In this document: one piece after another, positions 25,854 through 32,305 of the stretch
How the letters are laid out: every line of letters starts with the position of its first letter
How positions within the stretch are numbered: the stretch's first letter is position 1
NCBI RefSeq assembly: GCF_000255455.1
Contig: NZ_JH621284.1
Span: 493 to 32,797, forward strand
Length of the DNA stretch: 32,305 bases
Source of the DNA: Aquimarina agarilytica ZC1
Lineage (GTDB): Bacteria; Bacteroidota; Bacteroidia; Flavobacteriales; Flavobacteriaceae
Direction: 5' to 3'
Position numbers and translations under genes: made by a program
Notes under the pieces: model-generated
Told to the model about the DNA's origin: nothing
Seen by the model: the letters and a program-made list of their open reading frames with translations, nothing else
Databases searched by the model: none

Positions 25854-26484
25854 GAATGGTAGATATTTTTAAACCATGACCCACTAAAATCCCTGCGATG
25901 AATACCATACCAAATAGTATCAAATCATCTTTGGAAATCCCTTTGGATTCCTTAGTGTTCATGTTTTTTTCTTGCGTTTTATTTTCTTGTTTTCGTAAGC
26001 GAAGTTCATTCCATATCAGTTGTACTTCTTGGGCAAGTGTTTTATTTTCCGGATCGTCTTCACTATTCTGAGTCACTTTACGATAGTAAGTTTCTAGTTC
26101 CTTATCCGAATACGTATCGAACTGTCCCAAGAAATGATCTTCATCCCCCGCCCCTTTGTAACCACTATGACCGCAGCTTTTACATGAAGTTCCTGATGCA
26201 TTCAAAGTCTTTTGATTACAAGCCCTACAATGTGAAGTATTTGTTTCTTTTAAAGAAAGAATGGCTTTAGTATCAGGATGAAGCGATAATAATTGTTCCG
26301 TTACCTTTCTGCCTTCTTTTCGAATCAAAGCCTTTATGCTTTTAACTAAGGAAACCTTGTCTTTAGGAACTTCAAAACCATAATTATACAGGAGCTTACC
26401 AGCTTCTTTAGGCTTATGAAATACGATATAATCGATTTTATTCTGAGCTTGTGTCATCGTCATAGTGGATAAAAAAACAGCCAA
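25843..26484 (-). CDS. Protein with zinc-ribbon-like CxxC pairs and C-terminal TM
   Basis: This 213-residue protein has an N-terminal domain (IDYIVFHKPKEAGKLLYNYGFEVP) that pairs by eye with the start of the 219-residue neighbour (IALLVASYPEAVKKLLEDYG). Two CxxC pairs follow (CRACNQ, CKSCGH), a probable zinc ribbon, then EDHFLGQFDTYSDKELETYY, and a C-terminal TM (LILFGMVFIAGILVGHGL). Internal ATGs at 26463 and 26457 are possible starts. Combined zinc ribbon plus anchor is unusual; likely a virion assembly protein. Confidence 0.6.
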   Translation of the reverse strand: MAVFLSTMTMTQAQNKIDYIVFHKPKEAGKLLYNYGFEVPKDKVSLVKSIKALIRKEGRKVTEQLLSLHPDTKAILSLKETNTSHCRACNQKTLNASGTSCKSCGHSGYKGAGDEDHFLGQFDTYSDKELETYYRKVTQNSEDDPENKTLAQEVQLIWNELRLRKQENKTQEKNMNTKESKGISKDDLILFGMVFIAGILVGHGLKISTIHGK

Positions 26485-26542
26485 AGCAAGGGAAGTAAAT
26501 GCCTCTACTCTGGCTGATATGAATGAACTTTAAAACTTACGT

Positions 26543-27421
26543 CTATCGTCTTCTTCGTCTTAATCTAGAGATGCGACGTGTAGATCGACTTACAGGTCTA
26601 CGTCTTACAATTCTTCTACGTCTTCGCCTTGGGCGTAAGCCGAAAGCTCTGGGTTTACGTCTACGTTTTAAGTCTAATTGTGGTAAACCTGTAGTACGTG
26701 GAGCTCTCGATAACTCTGCTACATTATACCCTTTTAGTAAGTTTCCAAGATTAGCTCGAGCTTTTATTGTAAAGGTAAATACCGCTGTTACTCCAGCTTC
26801 GATACGTACACGCATTGCATCTTGACCTGTAACATCCATTTCGAAGTTATCATCATCGATCAAGCTTTGTGTAAAGTTTTGTGGGGATGTAGCATTACGA
26901 GGTTGATACACACGGGTTGTCTTCGATCCTGCTGCGGTTCTACGTTCAATGCGTAGTACATTATCAAATTGCAATGGATTACTAACCGAGTATTTCATCC
27001 CTGCAATCTTGAAAGGATTCGATTTACTCTCCTCTCTAACTTCTTTATGAGAAGATTCCTCTATTTCTACTGCTACTCCTTGAGGTTGATCCAATCCTGC
27101 ATTTCCTCCAAATATCACAGCTTCTGCTGCTACATCAGAGGTATTGGTAACCACTACGGTTAAAGTACGGTCATTAGGGTCAATCTTTCCTATAGAAGAC
27201 CTTGTATAGTCGTCATAACCGTCATCATCGTATGCTCCTTCGTCGTCGTAGTCATCATAATCATCGTAATCGTCCTCGAAGTCATCATCATAGCCATCTT
27301 CATCCAGACCCTCAAAGCCTGTGTCAAAATCATCTTCCTCGTCTTCGTAGCTATCGTAATCATCAAATTGATCTTCCGCAGCTTCTTCATAACGGGCTAA
27401 TTCGTCGTTGTAATCTGTCAT
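26543..27421 (-). CDS. Candidate major capsid protein: acidic N-terminus, beta core, Arg-rich C-terminus
   Basis: This 292-residue protein has three parts: residues 2-72 mostly Asp/Glu/Tyr (DDYDDYDDYDDEGAYDDD); about 85-245 a beta-rich core (RTLTVVVTNTSD, AVIFGGNAGL, NPFKIAGMKYSVSNPLQFDN, AVFTFTIKARANL); and 252-292 strongly Arg-rich. No signal or TM. The core could be a jelly-roll, and the basic tail could face the packaged genome. Its position at the head of the structural gene block supports a coat role. Core size of about 160 residues is short for a double jelly-roll, so a single jelly-roll coat or a nucleoprotein is possible. The opposite-strand frames here are shadows of its biased composition. 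Confidence 0.5.
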   Translation of the reverse strand: MTDYNDELARYEEAAEDQFDDYDSYEDEEDDFDTGFEGLDEDGYDDDFEDDYDDYDDYDDEGAYDDDGYDDYTRSSIGKIDPNDRTLTVVVTNTSDVAAEAVIFGGNAGLDQPQGVAVEIEESSHKEVREESKSNPFKIAGMKYSVSNPLQFDNVLRIERRTAAGSKTTRVYQPRNATSPQNFTQSLIDDDNFEMDVTGQDAMRVRIEAGVTAVFTFTIKARANLGNLLKGYNVAELSRAPRTTGLPQLDLKRRRKPRAFGLRPRRRRRRIVRRRPVSRSTRRISRLRRRRR

Positions 27422-27493
27422 AATTCTTTATGTTTTATTCTTGAATAATCAAGAGTGATAGTTTTGTATTGATTATTGAAAGTGGGTTACCAA

Positions 27494-27661
27494 CTACTTT
27501 TTCGTAGTACCTGTAATTCCTTTTTTCTTTTCGGCTTCTTTTTTAGCTTTCATTTTTTGAATCATAGGAGCTATTAAAAAAGTTCCTAAAGCCAAGCCAG
27601 CTACCCCTGCTCCTACGCAGTAAAGAATCGGTGTCCAGGCAATGTCATTTTCTTGTGTCAT
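27494..27661 (-). CDS. 55-residue single-TM basic protein
   Basis: The ATG at 27661-27659 opens MTQENDIAWTPILY, then a hydrophobic helix (CVGAGVAGLALGTFLIAPM) and a Lys-rich tail (KMKAKKEAEKKKG), ending at the TAG at 27496-27494. Same strand as and 72 bp upstream of the capsid candidate. It is shorter than the usual ORF cut-off but has the same TM-plus-basic layout as many proteins of the cluster. Probably the first gene of the structural transcript. Confidence 0.6.
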   Translation of the reverse strand: MTQENDIAWTPILYCVGAGVAGLALGTFLIAPMIQKMKAKKEAEKKKGITGTTKK

Positions 27662-27681
27662 CTTAATGTGGTTTTAACACG

Positions 27682-27693
27682 GATTAATTAATC
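27682..27693. promoter_or_regulatory. 12-bp palindrome between divergent genes, possible operator
   Basis: GATTAATTAATC is a perfect palindrome in the 168-bp spacer between the 55-residue TM protein (leftward) and AbiEi (rightward). AbiEi antitoxins repress their own promoter through inverted repeats, so an operator is conceivable. The AT-only core makes a chance match likely. Confidence 0.25.
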
Positions 27694-27817
27694 TTTCGAT
27701 GACGAAGTTGACGTTTAACCATCTACATTCCGCTGATAGTATTTGAACTATGGAACAATTTTTGCTTAAAATTTCTAGTAAAACATATTAAAAACTTGAC
27801 ATATTATAAACTTATAG

Positions 27818-27825
27818 TACCTTTG
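27818..27825 (+). promoter_or_regulatory. Promoter of the AbiE pair (Bacteroidetes -7 element)
   Basis: TACCTTTG matches the TAnnTTTG consensus exactly, with TTGAC at 27796-27800 upstream in the place of a -33 box (about 19 bp spacing). It ends only 4 bp before the ATG at 27830. Transcription would start at or within a few bases of the start codon, so the message would be leaderless or nearly so. Confidence 0.55.
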
Positions 27826-27829
27826 TAAA

Positions 27830-28555
27830 ATGAATACGACAGCGTACATATCTCAAAAAATTAGTCAATTCCCTTCTGGAAAGGTATTTGACTACGATGA
27901 TTTGTCTATCGATCGAAATCAAATGAGTGCTGCTGCTAAAGCTCTAAGCCGTATGGTTTCTGAAGGAAAAATTGAACGCTTCAAAAAGGGCAAATATTAT
28001 ATTCCTGAAAAAACGGTTTTTGGAAAACTCAAACCAAGTGACACCGAAGTTTTAAACACCTACCTTTTCAATAAGAAAAAACAAGTGGCTTATATTACTG
28101 GAACTCGTTTATACAACAGTCTTGGACTTACTACCCAAGTCCCTGTAACATTTACTATCGCAAGCTGGGACAAACAATTCAATAAAGATTTTGGAAAGCT
28201 TCGGGTTAAGTCTACTAAAAGTTATTTGCCAATTACCAGTACCAACGTTTCTTACTTACAAGTGTTGGATGTAATAAAAGACTTTAAACGAATCCCCGAT
28301 ACTGAAAACAGTGTCATACTTCAATTTCTAAAAAAAACACTTTCTAAATATTCTAGTAATGATTTAAAACGCATTGTCACCTATGCTAAAGCGTATCCTC
28401 CAAAAGTAAATGCACTTTTAGGTGCTATTTTAGAAGCATTACAAATCACTACTTTTTCTAAACAGCTACAAAGGAAAATCAATACCTTGAGCCGCTATTC
28501 TTTTGGAATACTAGAAACAGAACTTCCAACCATTAAGAACTGGAACATTAATTAA
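27830..28555 (+). CDS. abiEi: AbiEi-type antitoxin
   Basis: This 241-residue protein starts with a winged-helix region (KISQFPSGKVFDYDDLS, AAAKALSRMVSEGKIERFKKGKYYIPE) typical of AbiEi antitoxins (DUF6088-like), followed by VAYITGTRLYNSLGLTTQVP. In known AbiE systems the antitoxin represses its own promoter and silences the AbiEii toxin without binding it (type IV). Its stop and the toxin start share one base (28555), so the two are translated as a pair. Direction is opposite to all other genes of the element. Confidence 0.8.
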   Translation: MNTTAYISQKISQFPSGKVFDYDDLSIDRNQMSAAAKALSRMVSEGKIERFKKGKYYIPEKTVFGKLKPSDTEVLNTYLFNKKKQVAYITGTRLYNSLGLTTQVPVTFTIASWDKQFNKDFGKLRVKSTKSYLPITSTNVSYLQVLDVIKDFKRIPDTENSVILQFLKKTLSKYSSNDLKRIVTYAKAYPPKVNALLGAILEALQITTFSKQLQRKINTLSRYSFGILETELPTIKNWNIN

Positions 28556-29538
28556 TGACTTTACACGAGAATAAAAGTACTTTCGAGGCTGCCGTAAAAA
28601 TAACAGCCGAACATTTTGGTATTCCTGAAGTGATGGTCGAAAAGGATTATTGGGTCACTTTTGCTTTAAAACAATTGTTTACCAATGAAGCCGTTAAAGA
28701 TGCTATCGTATTTAAAGGAGGAACAGCACTTTCAAAATGTTATCGTCTCATCGAACGGTTTTCTGAAGATATTGATCTAGTTATGATCATAGATGACGAA
28801 ATGAGTGGAGCTGCGATCAAGGTTTTACTAAAAAAGATTACCTCTAGTGTTTCAGAGCCTTTGATTTCTATTGATAAACACCCACTAGAAAACAAAAAAG
28901 GAAAACTTAGAAAAGTAGCTTTTGGATATCAAAAAGTAGATGTTTCAGGTAGTTTGGGTCAAGTGCGTGATGAAATTATTGTAGAAGTTTCTGCATTAGG
29001 TAGCCCGTATCCCTGTGAGACCTTTGAGGTATATTCTCTTATTGCTAGGTATATTGGACAGACGGAAAATCTACAATTAATACAGCAATTTGAACTGACT
29101 CCATTTCCTGTAAAAGTACTGGGACTTACTCGAACATTTTGTGAGAAAATTATCAGCCTTGTTCGCTTTTCTTATACCAATGATCCTTTACAGAGTTTAG
29201 CGGATAAAGTGCGTCACACCTATGATTTACATTTTTTACTTCAAGAACAAAGCATTAAGCAATTTTTAAAGAGTAAAGATTTTGAAGTAATGTTATTACA
29301 AGTAGGTCTAGATGATGATAAAGCCATCCCTAATGATAAAGAATGGCTATATAATCATCCATCAAAAGCATTGATCTTTTCTGAATTGGAAGCTACTTGG
29401 AAACAGCTATCCATTACTTACAATGGCATTTTTAAAGAGCTTACTTATGGTAATCCTCCTGAGGCAGAAGAAATTCTTGTATCATTAATGTTAATCAAAG
29501 AAAGATTGAAAAGTGCTTCTTGGTCTATTGCTAAATAA
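28555..29538 (+). CDS. abiEii: AbiEii-type nucleotidyltransferase toxin
   Basis: This 327-residue protein has the AbiEii nucleotidyltransferase signature: IVFKGGTALSKCYRLIERFSEDIDLVM, with GGT at 55-57 and the metal-binding DID at 72-74. The family transfers nucleotides to tRNA acceptor ends or similar targets and stops growth, giving abortive infection. The length is usual for the family and the protein looks intact. The gene ends convergently with the ATPase gene, overlapping it by 8 nt (29531-29538). Confidence 0.85.
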   Translation: MTLHENKSTFEAAVKITAEHFGIPEVMVEKDYWVTFALKQLFTNEAVKDAIVFKGGTALSKCYRLIERFSEDIDLVMIIDDEMSGAAIKVLLKKITSSVSEPLISIDKHPLENKKGKLRKVAFGYQKVDVSGSLGQVRDEIIVEVSALGSPYPCETFEVYSLIARYIGQTENLQLIQQFELTPFPVKVLGLTRTFCEKIISLVRFSYTNDPLQSLADKVRHTYDLHFLLQEQSIKQFLKSKDFEVMLLQVGLDDDKAIPNDKEWLYNHPSKALIFSELEATWKQLSITYNGIFKELTYGNPPEAEEILVSLMLIKERLKSASWSIAK

Positions 29539-30454
29539 TAGAACCACTTTGGCTATGGTATTTTAATTTATCAGAAATCATCTTGATAATCGCTTCATTT
29601 TTGGTTTTGTACAGGGCATCTCCTTCAAAGTCAGTCTCATTAAGCAGCATTTTCACTTTACGACCTTCTTCTTGATCGATAAACTTTTTAGAAGCTCTGA
29701 TAAACGCGGACCTACTACATCCCATAATACGCTGTTCTCGCATATTGACATACACAAAAAAGCTTTTTTGAATTTTATACTCCTGTTCGGTGATTTCACC
29801 TTTTGCAAAAGCATTTGAGCATAGTTCGTACTGCTCATCTACAATGAGCTGGGCAATACGTACCATTTCATATTTTGGGATACGTTCTCGATACCTGGTC
29901 ACATCATCTACCTGATGGTGCAATCGAAGCCAAGTACAGTTTTGCCACTCAGAAGTGGTAACCTTTGCCACAGATTGATGAGTTAGCAGAATATCGATTC
30001 CTTTATGACGTACCGTACATAAAGCCCCAATCATAGATTGCCCTTTAGCCCCTGTCATATAATGATCAATGTCATCGAGTACGACCAAACCATTTTTGTA
30101 ATGCTTCATGATTTTAGTAATCACTTCCTTCTTAGCATCGTTATCCATGGGAGTCCCGTCAGACAAAAAAGGACGAATACGTCTAGCTGCTACTTTAGTT
30201 AGCGCCTTAAGATGATTAGGACTTACCGTTCTAAAACGAGGATAATCATCATCATTCGTATCAAAAGCCAATACCTTTCTTCCTTTTTTACCCACAGCCA
30301 AATGATCCATCATATAGCGTTGAATCTCTTGCTTGTTTCGATAGGTCTTCCCTACTCCTGTTTCTCCACAAACCAACATAATCATGGGTTGACGTTCTAG
30401 ATCTTCTTTTAGGTAAGAAATACGTTTTCTTCCTCTAGTGGATTTCTGCTGCAT
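29531..30454 (-). CDS. FtsK/HerA-like (A32-type) genome-packaging ATPase candidate
   Basis: This 307-residue P-loop protein has Walker A GETGVGKT (30-37), Walker B LVVLDD (123-128) and a downstream strand ending LLTHQ (156-160), whose Gln matches motif III of the FtsK/HerA superfamily used by membrane-containing viruses for DNA packaging. No N-terminal TM is seen. The HerA/FtsK clan also includes conjugation ATPases and inovirus Zot, so clan membership is firmer than the packaging role. It overlaps the upstream gene by 20 nt. Confidence 0.65.
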   Translation of the reverse strand: MQQKSTRGRKRISYLKEDLERQPMIMLVCGETGVGKTYRNKQEIQRYMMDHLAVGKKGRKVLAFDTNDDDYPRFRTVSPNHLKALTKVAARRIRPFLSDGTPMDNDAKKEVITKIMKHYKNGLVVLDDIDHYMTGAKGQSMIGALCTVRHKGIDILLTHQSVAKVTTSEWQNCTWLRLHHQVDDVTRYRERIPKYEMVRIAQLIVDEQYELCSNAFAKGEITEQEYKIQKSFFVYVNMREQRIMGCSRSAFIRASKKFIDQEEGRKVKMLLNETDFEGDALYKTKNEAIIKMISDKLKYHSQSGSII

Positions 30455-31298
30455 CTGCTATCGGATTTTCTTTGGATTCTACAATAGATGAAGTTTCTTC
30501 TATCTCTCCTTTCTCTTCTTCCTCATCTAAAGATTCTTTTTTTTGTTTTTCGCTAGTTGAAACAACTGTCTCTCCCTTTTCTTCTTTTATGATTTGAAGA
30601 ATACGTCCTTCTAGCAAACTATTTTCTGCACGAACCTCCATCACTACTTGTGCTTTCTTGACTAGAATGGAAATGATAGCGCCAATCAGTTGTTGTTCCG
30701 GAGTAAGCTTCTTGGCTTTCTTCTTCAGTACTTGAGCTAACAAAGGGCGTAATAAAGCTTGATCTTCTTTATCTAGCTTGATACGCTCTACATTAGTTGT
30801 ATTTTGCTCATCAATCAGTTGAATGATTTCTTCAAACTCAAAGAACGCTTCGTGCTTGTTGATTTTCACAAAATAACCACCACCAACTTCTAGTAAATTA
30901 TTGGTCATCCCTAAAAGAGCATCTGCTGCTTGTGTAGCTTGGGCATTCGATAATAACTCTACATCAGCTTCTTCTTGAATGGTTACTTCTTCAGAGCTGT
31001 TAGCTTCAAAAGTTTGCTCGGGTGCATCTAGTGGTGCGGCAGCTTTTTCCTGGGCAATGGTTTCTTCGGTAGTTTCTCGAAAGTCTTTTGGATGTTTGGT
31101 TTGTGATGAACCTCCTTCTTCTGGTTTCCAAACGTTCCAGTTGGAATTCTCTTGAAGTTGTTTTTCTCCTCCAATATCTTTTTCTATAACTGGCTGATTT
31201 AAGGGGCTACTATCTTCTCCCTGTATAACTTCGAAAGAAATATCTTCGGGGGTTTCTGTAAGCACTTCTTGTACCTCTTTGCTGATATCGTCTTGCAT
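30435..31298 (-). CDS. Acidic protein with helical core, function unknown
   Basis: This 287-residue protein has long Glu-rich, low-complexity ends (about 1-110 and 245-287) around a helical core (QAADALLGMTNNLLEVGGGYFV, EEIIQLIDEQN, ALLRPLLAQVLKKKAKKLTPEQQLIGAIISILVKKAQ). No TM or enzymatic motif is certain. Its place directly before and overlapping the ATPase gene suggests a partner in packaging or assembly, for example a scaffold, but this is inference. Confidence 0.55.
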   Translation of the reverse strand: MQDDISKEVQEVLTETPEDISFEVIQGEDSSPLNQPVIEKDIGGEKQLQENSNWNVWKPEEGGSSQTKHPKDFRETTEETIAQEKAAAPLDAPEQTFEANSSEEVTIQEEADVELLSNAQATQAADALLGMTNNLLEVGGGYFVKINKHEAFFEFEEIIQLIDEQNTTNVERIKLDKEDQALLRPLLAQVLKKKAKKLTPEQQLIGAIISILVKKAQVVMEVRAENSLLEGRILQIIKEEKGETVVSTSEKQKKESLDEEEEKGEIEETSSIVESKENPIADAAEIH

Positions 31299-31302
31299 GG
31301 CT

Positions 31303-31755
31303 TTAGTTTAACTTGGCTAAAAAATTAATAACATGATCTTCCAAAAGTTTGAATTTGGAGATATAGTCTTTATAGAATTGAGGAATAGAAAGTATTTCCT
31401 CACACTTATGATAGTTGTAAAGTATCGCTCTCTTGGATTGCCCAAAGTGCTCTCCTATAATGGCATAGCTACTATCGGTATATTTTTTCAAGAGATAATA
31501 GCATGACATACGAGCTTCCTTATACTCTTGTACTGCACTACTGTAAAATTGTGGTTCCTGAAGCTGGAAGATTTCTATACTCTTAGCAACCAAAAAAACA
31601 AGTAAAAGCTTCGCTTTCTCATCATCTTTGGCTTTAAGGGTAGTATTATTGGTAAGGCTTTGGATGATTTCCAAAGTCTTATGTAGACCAAACTTCCCTA
31701 AAAGTTGGTCTATGCTGGACTGTAAATCCTGATAATTGGGTGAAGTTTTTTCCAT
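31303..31755 (-). CDS. DnaA domain IV-like DNA-binding protein
   Basis: This 150-residue protein has in its C-terminal half (about 84-123) a helix-turn-helix resembling DnaA domain IV: ARMSCYYLLKKYTDSSYAIIGEHFGQSKRAILYNYHKCEEI, compared with the DnaA pattern LT..S...IG..FG.RDHTTV.HA...I. The DHTT signature itself is changed to SKRA. The ATPase domain of DnaA is absent. It may bind a DnaA-box-like site at the viral origin or control early genes. Confidence 0.6.
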   Translation of the reverse strand: MEKTSPNYQDLQSSIDQLLGKFGLHKTLEIIQSLTNNTTLKAKDDEKAKLLLVFLVAKSIEIFQLQEPQFYSSAVQEYKEARMSCYYLLKKYTDSSYAIIGEHFGQSKRAILYNYHKCEEILSIPQFYKDYISKFKLLEDHVINFLAKLN

Positions 31756-31874
31756 CGTTTTGAACTTCTTGGTTGAAGTGCCAAACTAGGAAATGTTGTT
31801 TTTTATCTATTTTTTAATTGTTTGTCATTGATTTTTCAACGGTTTACATTTCTTCTAAATTAAAGTACCCGATA
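31756..31874. other. Spacer of about 120 bp in the operon
   Basis: The only sizeable gap among the right-hand minus-strand genes. It probably holds a promoter for the DnaA-IV-like gene and those downstream, but no exact TAnnTTTG box was found on the minus strand. Confidence 0.3.
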
Positions 31875-32201
31875 CTATCTTTTATTTTGAATAAGTTCAC
31901 TATAAAATTGTAAAGCAAGTGCATTAATGGATTCTATATTATCTAAATTCACTTTTTCTGTATATTTCTTTTGTATTTCACAAAATGAATCTAAAATCTC
32001 TTCGGTAACTTTAAAGCCCATTAAAGCCAATATCACCCCTGCTAAATTGGGATCATATCGAAATCTATCAAACCCTACACTGGCTAAATCATCCATAAAC
32101 TTTGTTCCCTCCAGCTCCTTTCTTATCAAGAAAAGAGTCAAGTCTTGTTGATTAGATAATTGAAATAATGAAGCGCTTGTCTGTTTAATATCTATTTCCA
32201 T
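31875..32201 (-). CDS. Small helical protein of unknown function
   Basis: This 108-residue soluble protein looks all-helical (LTLFLIRKELEGTKFMDDL, GVILALMGFKVTEEILDSF, IESINALALQFYSELIQ). No TM, signal or known motif. It lies 17 bp after the stop of the partial gene at the window edge, on the same strand. Likely an early or regulatory gene of the element, by position only. Confidence 0.5.
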   Translation of the reverse strand: MEIDIKQTSASLFQLSNQQDLTLFLIRKELEGTKFMDDLASVGFDRFRYDPNLAGVILALMGFKVTEEILDSFCEIQKKYTEKVNLDNIESINALALQFYSELIQNKR

Positions 32202-32218
32202 AATCTATACTGAATTAG

Positions 32219-32305
32219 TTATTTTCTCGTTTGATTATGATTTGGTGGATACTCCGTTTCGATTTGTGCCAGTAATTTCGGAGTAAACCGTGCCACGTAT
32301 TTCGG
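32219..32305 (-). CDS. C-terminal end of an unidentified protein (cut by window edge)
   Basis: The frame is open from the right edge to a TAA at 32221-32219 and encodes 28 residues (PKYVARFTPKLLAQIETEYP and a basic end HNQTRK). Too little remains to identify it. Same strand as and 17 bp upstream of the next gene, so it belongs to the same transcript. Confidence 0.5.
   Translation of the reverse strand, partial: PKYVARFTPKLLAQIETEYPPNHNQTRK

Larger units (their letters stand above)
14528..32305. mobile_element. Candidate tailless, membrane-containing provirus (right end outside window)
   Basis: A compact minus-strand block of more than 20 small genes, broken only by the AbiE pair. It encodes an FtsK/HerA-like ATPase, a basic capsid candidate, a series of single-TM proteins, two membrane-anchored peptidoglycan-binding proteins, three predicted hydrolases, a membrane-anchored propeller, fibre-like beta proteins and a holin/spanin-like group. 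This set is typical of tailless viruses with an internal membrane (PRD1, PM2 and relatives). Large terminase, portal, tape measure, sheath and baseplate genes, which a tailed phage needs, are not seen. No integrase or replicase lies in the window. The left limit is placed at the last viral stop codon; the true border is probably within 13375-14527. Confidence 0.55.

Noticed and set aside
27190..27420. Minisatellite or CRISPR-like array
   Set aside because: The repeats are short GAT/GAC/GAA codons of an acidic protein segment, not spaced direct repeats; no CRISPR or cas gene is present.
27202..27423. Plus-strand frame rich in His and Arg opposite the capsid candidate
   Set aside because: It is the complement of the Asp/Glu repeats of the minus-strand gene and has no independent features.
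29531..30454. Filamentous-phage Zot protein and inovirus
   Set aside because: The element is far too large, and it carries several wall-degrading and lysis-type genes that extruding phages do not need; clan membership alone cannot exclude it fully.
14528..32305. Tailed prophage
   Set aside because: No terminase, portal, tape measure, tube, sheath or baseplate gene is recognisable in nearly 18 kb that already includes lysis and capsid-type genes.
14528..32305. Conjugative element or type IV/VI secretion system
   Set aside because: No relaxase, VirB4-type, TssB/TssC or similar component was seen in the window.

Overview
The window looks like chromosomal DNA of a marine-type member of the Flavobacteriia (Bacteroidetes). 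The evidence is low-GC DNA with AT-rich spacers, several secreted proteins ending in type IX secretion (T9SS) sorting domains, lipoproteins with short Bacteroidetes lipoboxes, and one clear TAnnTTTG promoter. Strain and species cannot be named from the sequence alone.

Left part (1-13374): host accessory genes for the cell surface. In order they are the start of a large repeat-rich secreted protein (minus strand, runs off the left edge), a secreted GH5-like glycosidase with a T9SS tail, a lipoprotein with one EF-hand, a lipoprotein with one CxxCH haem site, a small secreted protein, a 931-residue LTD/CotH/T9SS protein, and two tandem paralogous lipoproteins. The spacers hold a REP-like pair of palindromes (about 4471-4552), a GC-richer hairpin-dense block (6361-6546) and a perfect 23-bp inverted repeat (8044-8103). 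A gene desert of about 1.15 kb (13375-14527) separates this part from the next.

Right part (14528-32305, open at the right edge): more than 20 tightly packed minus-strand genes, many joined by 1-8 nt start/stop overlaps. It encodes an FtsK/HerA-like ATPase, a DnaA-domain-IV-like protein, a capsid candidate with an acidic N-terminus and an arginine-rich C-terminus, many small proteins with a single membrane segment, two membrane-anchored peptidoglycan-binding proteins, an M15 peptidase, a TIGR02594-type amidase, an HExxH metallopeptidase, a membrane-anchored beta-propeller, fibre-like beta proteins and a holin/spanin-like lysis group. No terminase, portal, tail tube, sheath or tape-measure gene is recognisable. 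The best reading is an integrated (or plasmid-like) lytic virus that is tailless and contains a membrane, in the general style of PRD1/tectiviruses but apparently specific to Bacteroidetes. No integrase, replication polymerase or second attachment site is visible, so the right end and mode of maintenance are unknown.

An AbiEi/AbiEii type IV toxin-antitoxin pair sits on the plus strand between the capsid candidate and the ATPase gene and has its own promoter. It looks like a defence or maintenance cargo carried by the viral element. The proposed division of labour is as follows: the ATPase packages DNA; the basic proteins line the capsid and genome; the TM proteins sit in an internal membrane; the peptidoglycan-binding and hydrolytic proteins help entry; the fibre-like and propeller proteins bind the host; and the holin/spanin/amidase set lyses it.
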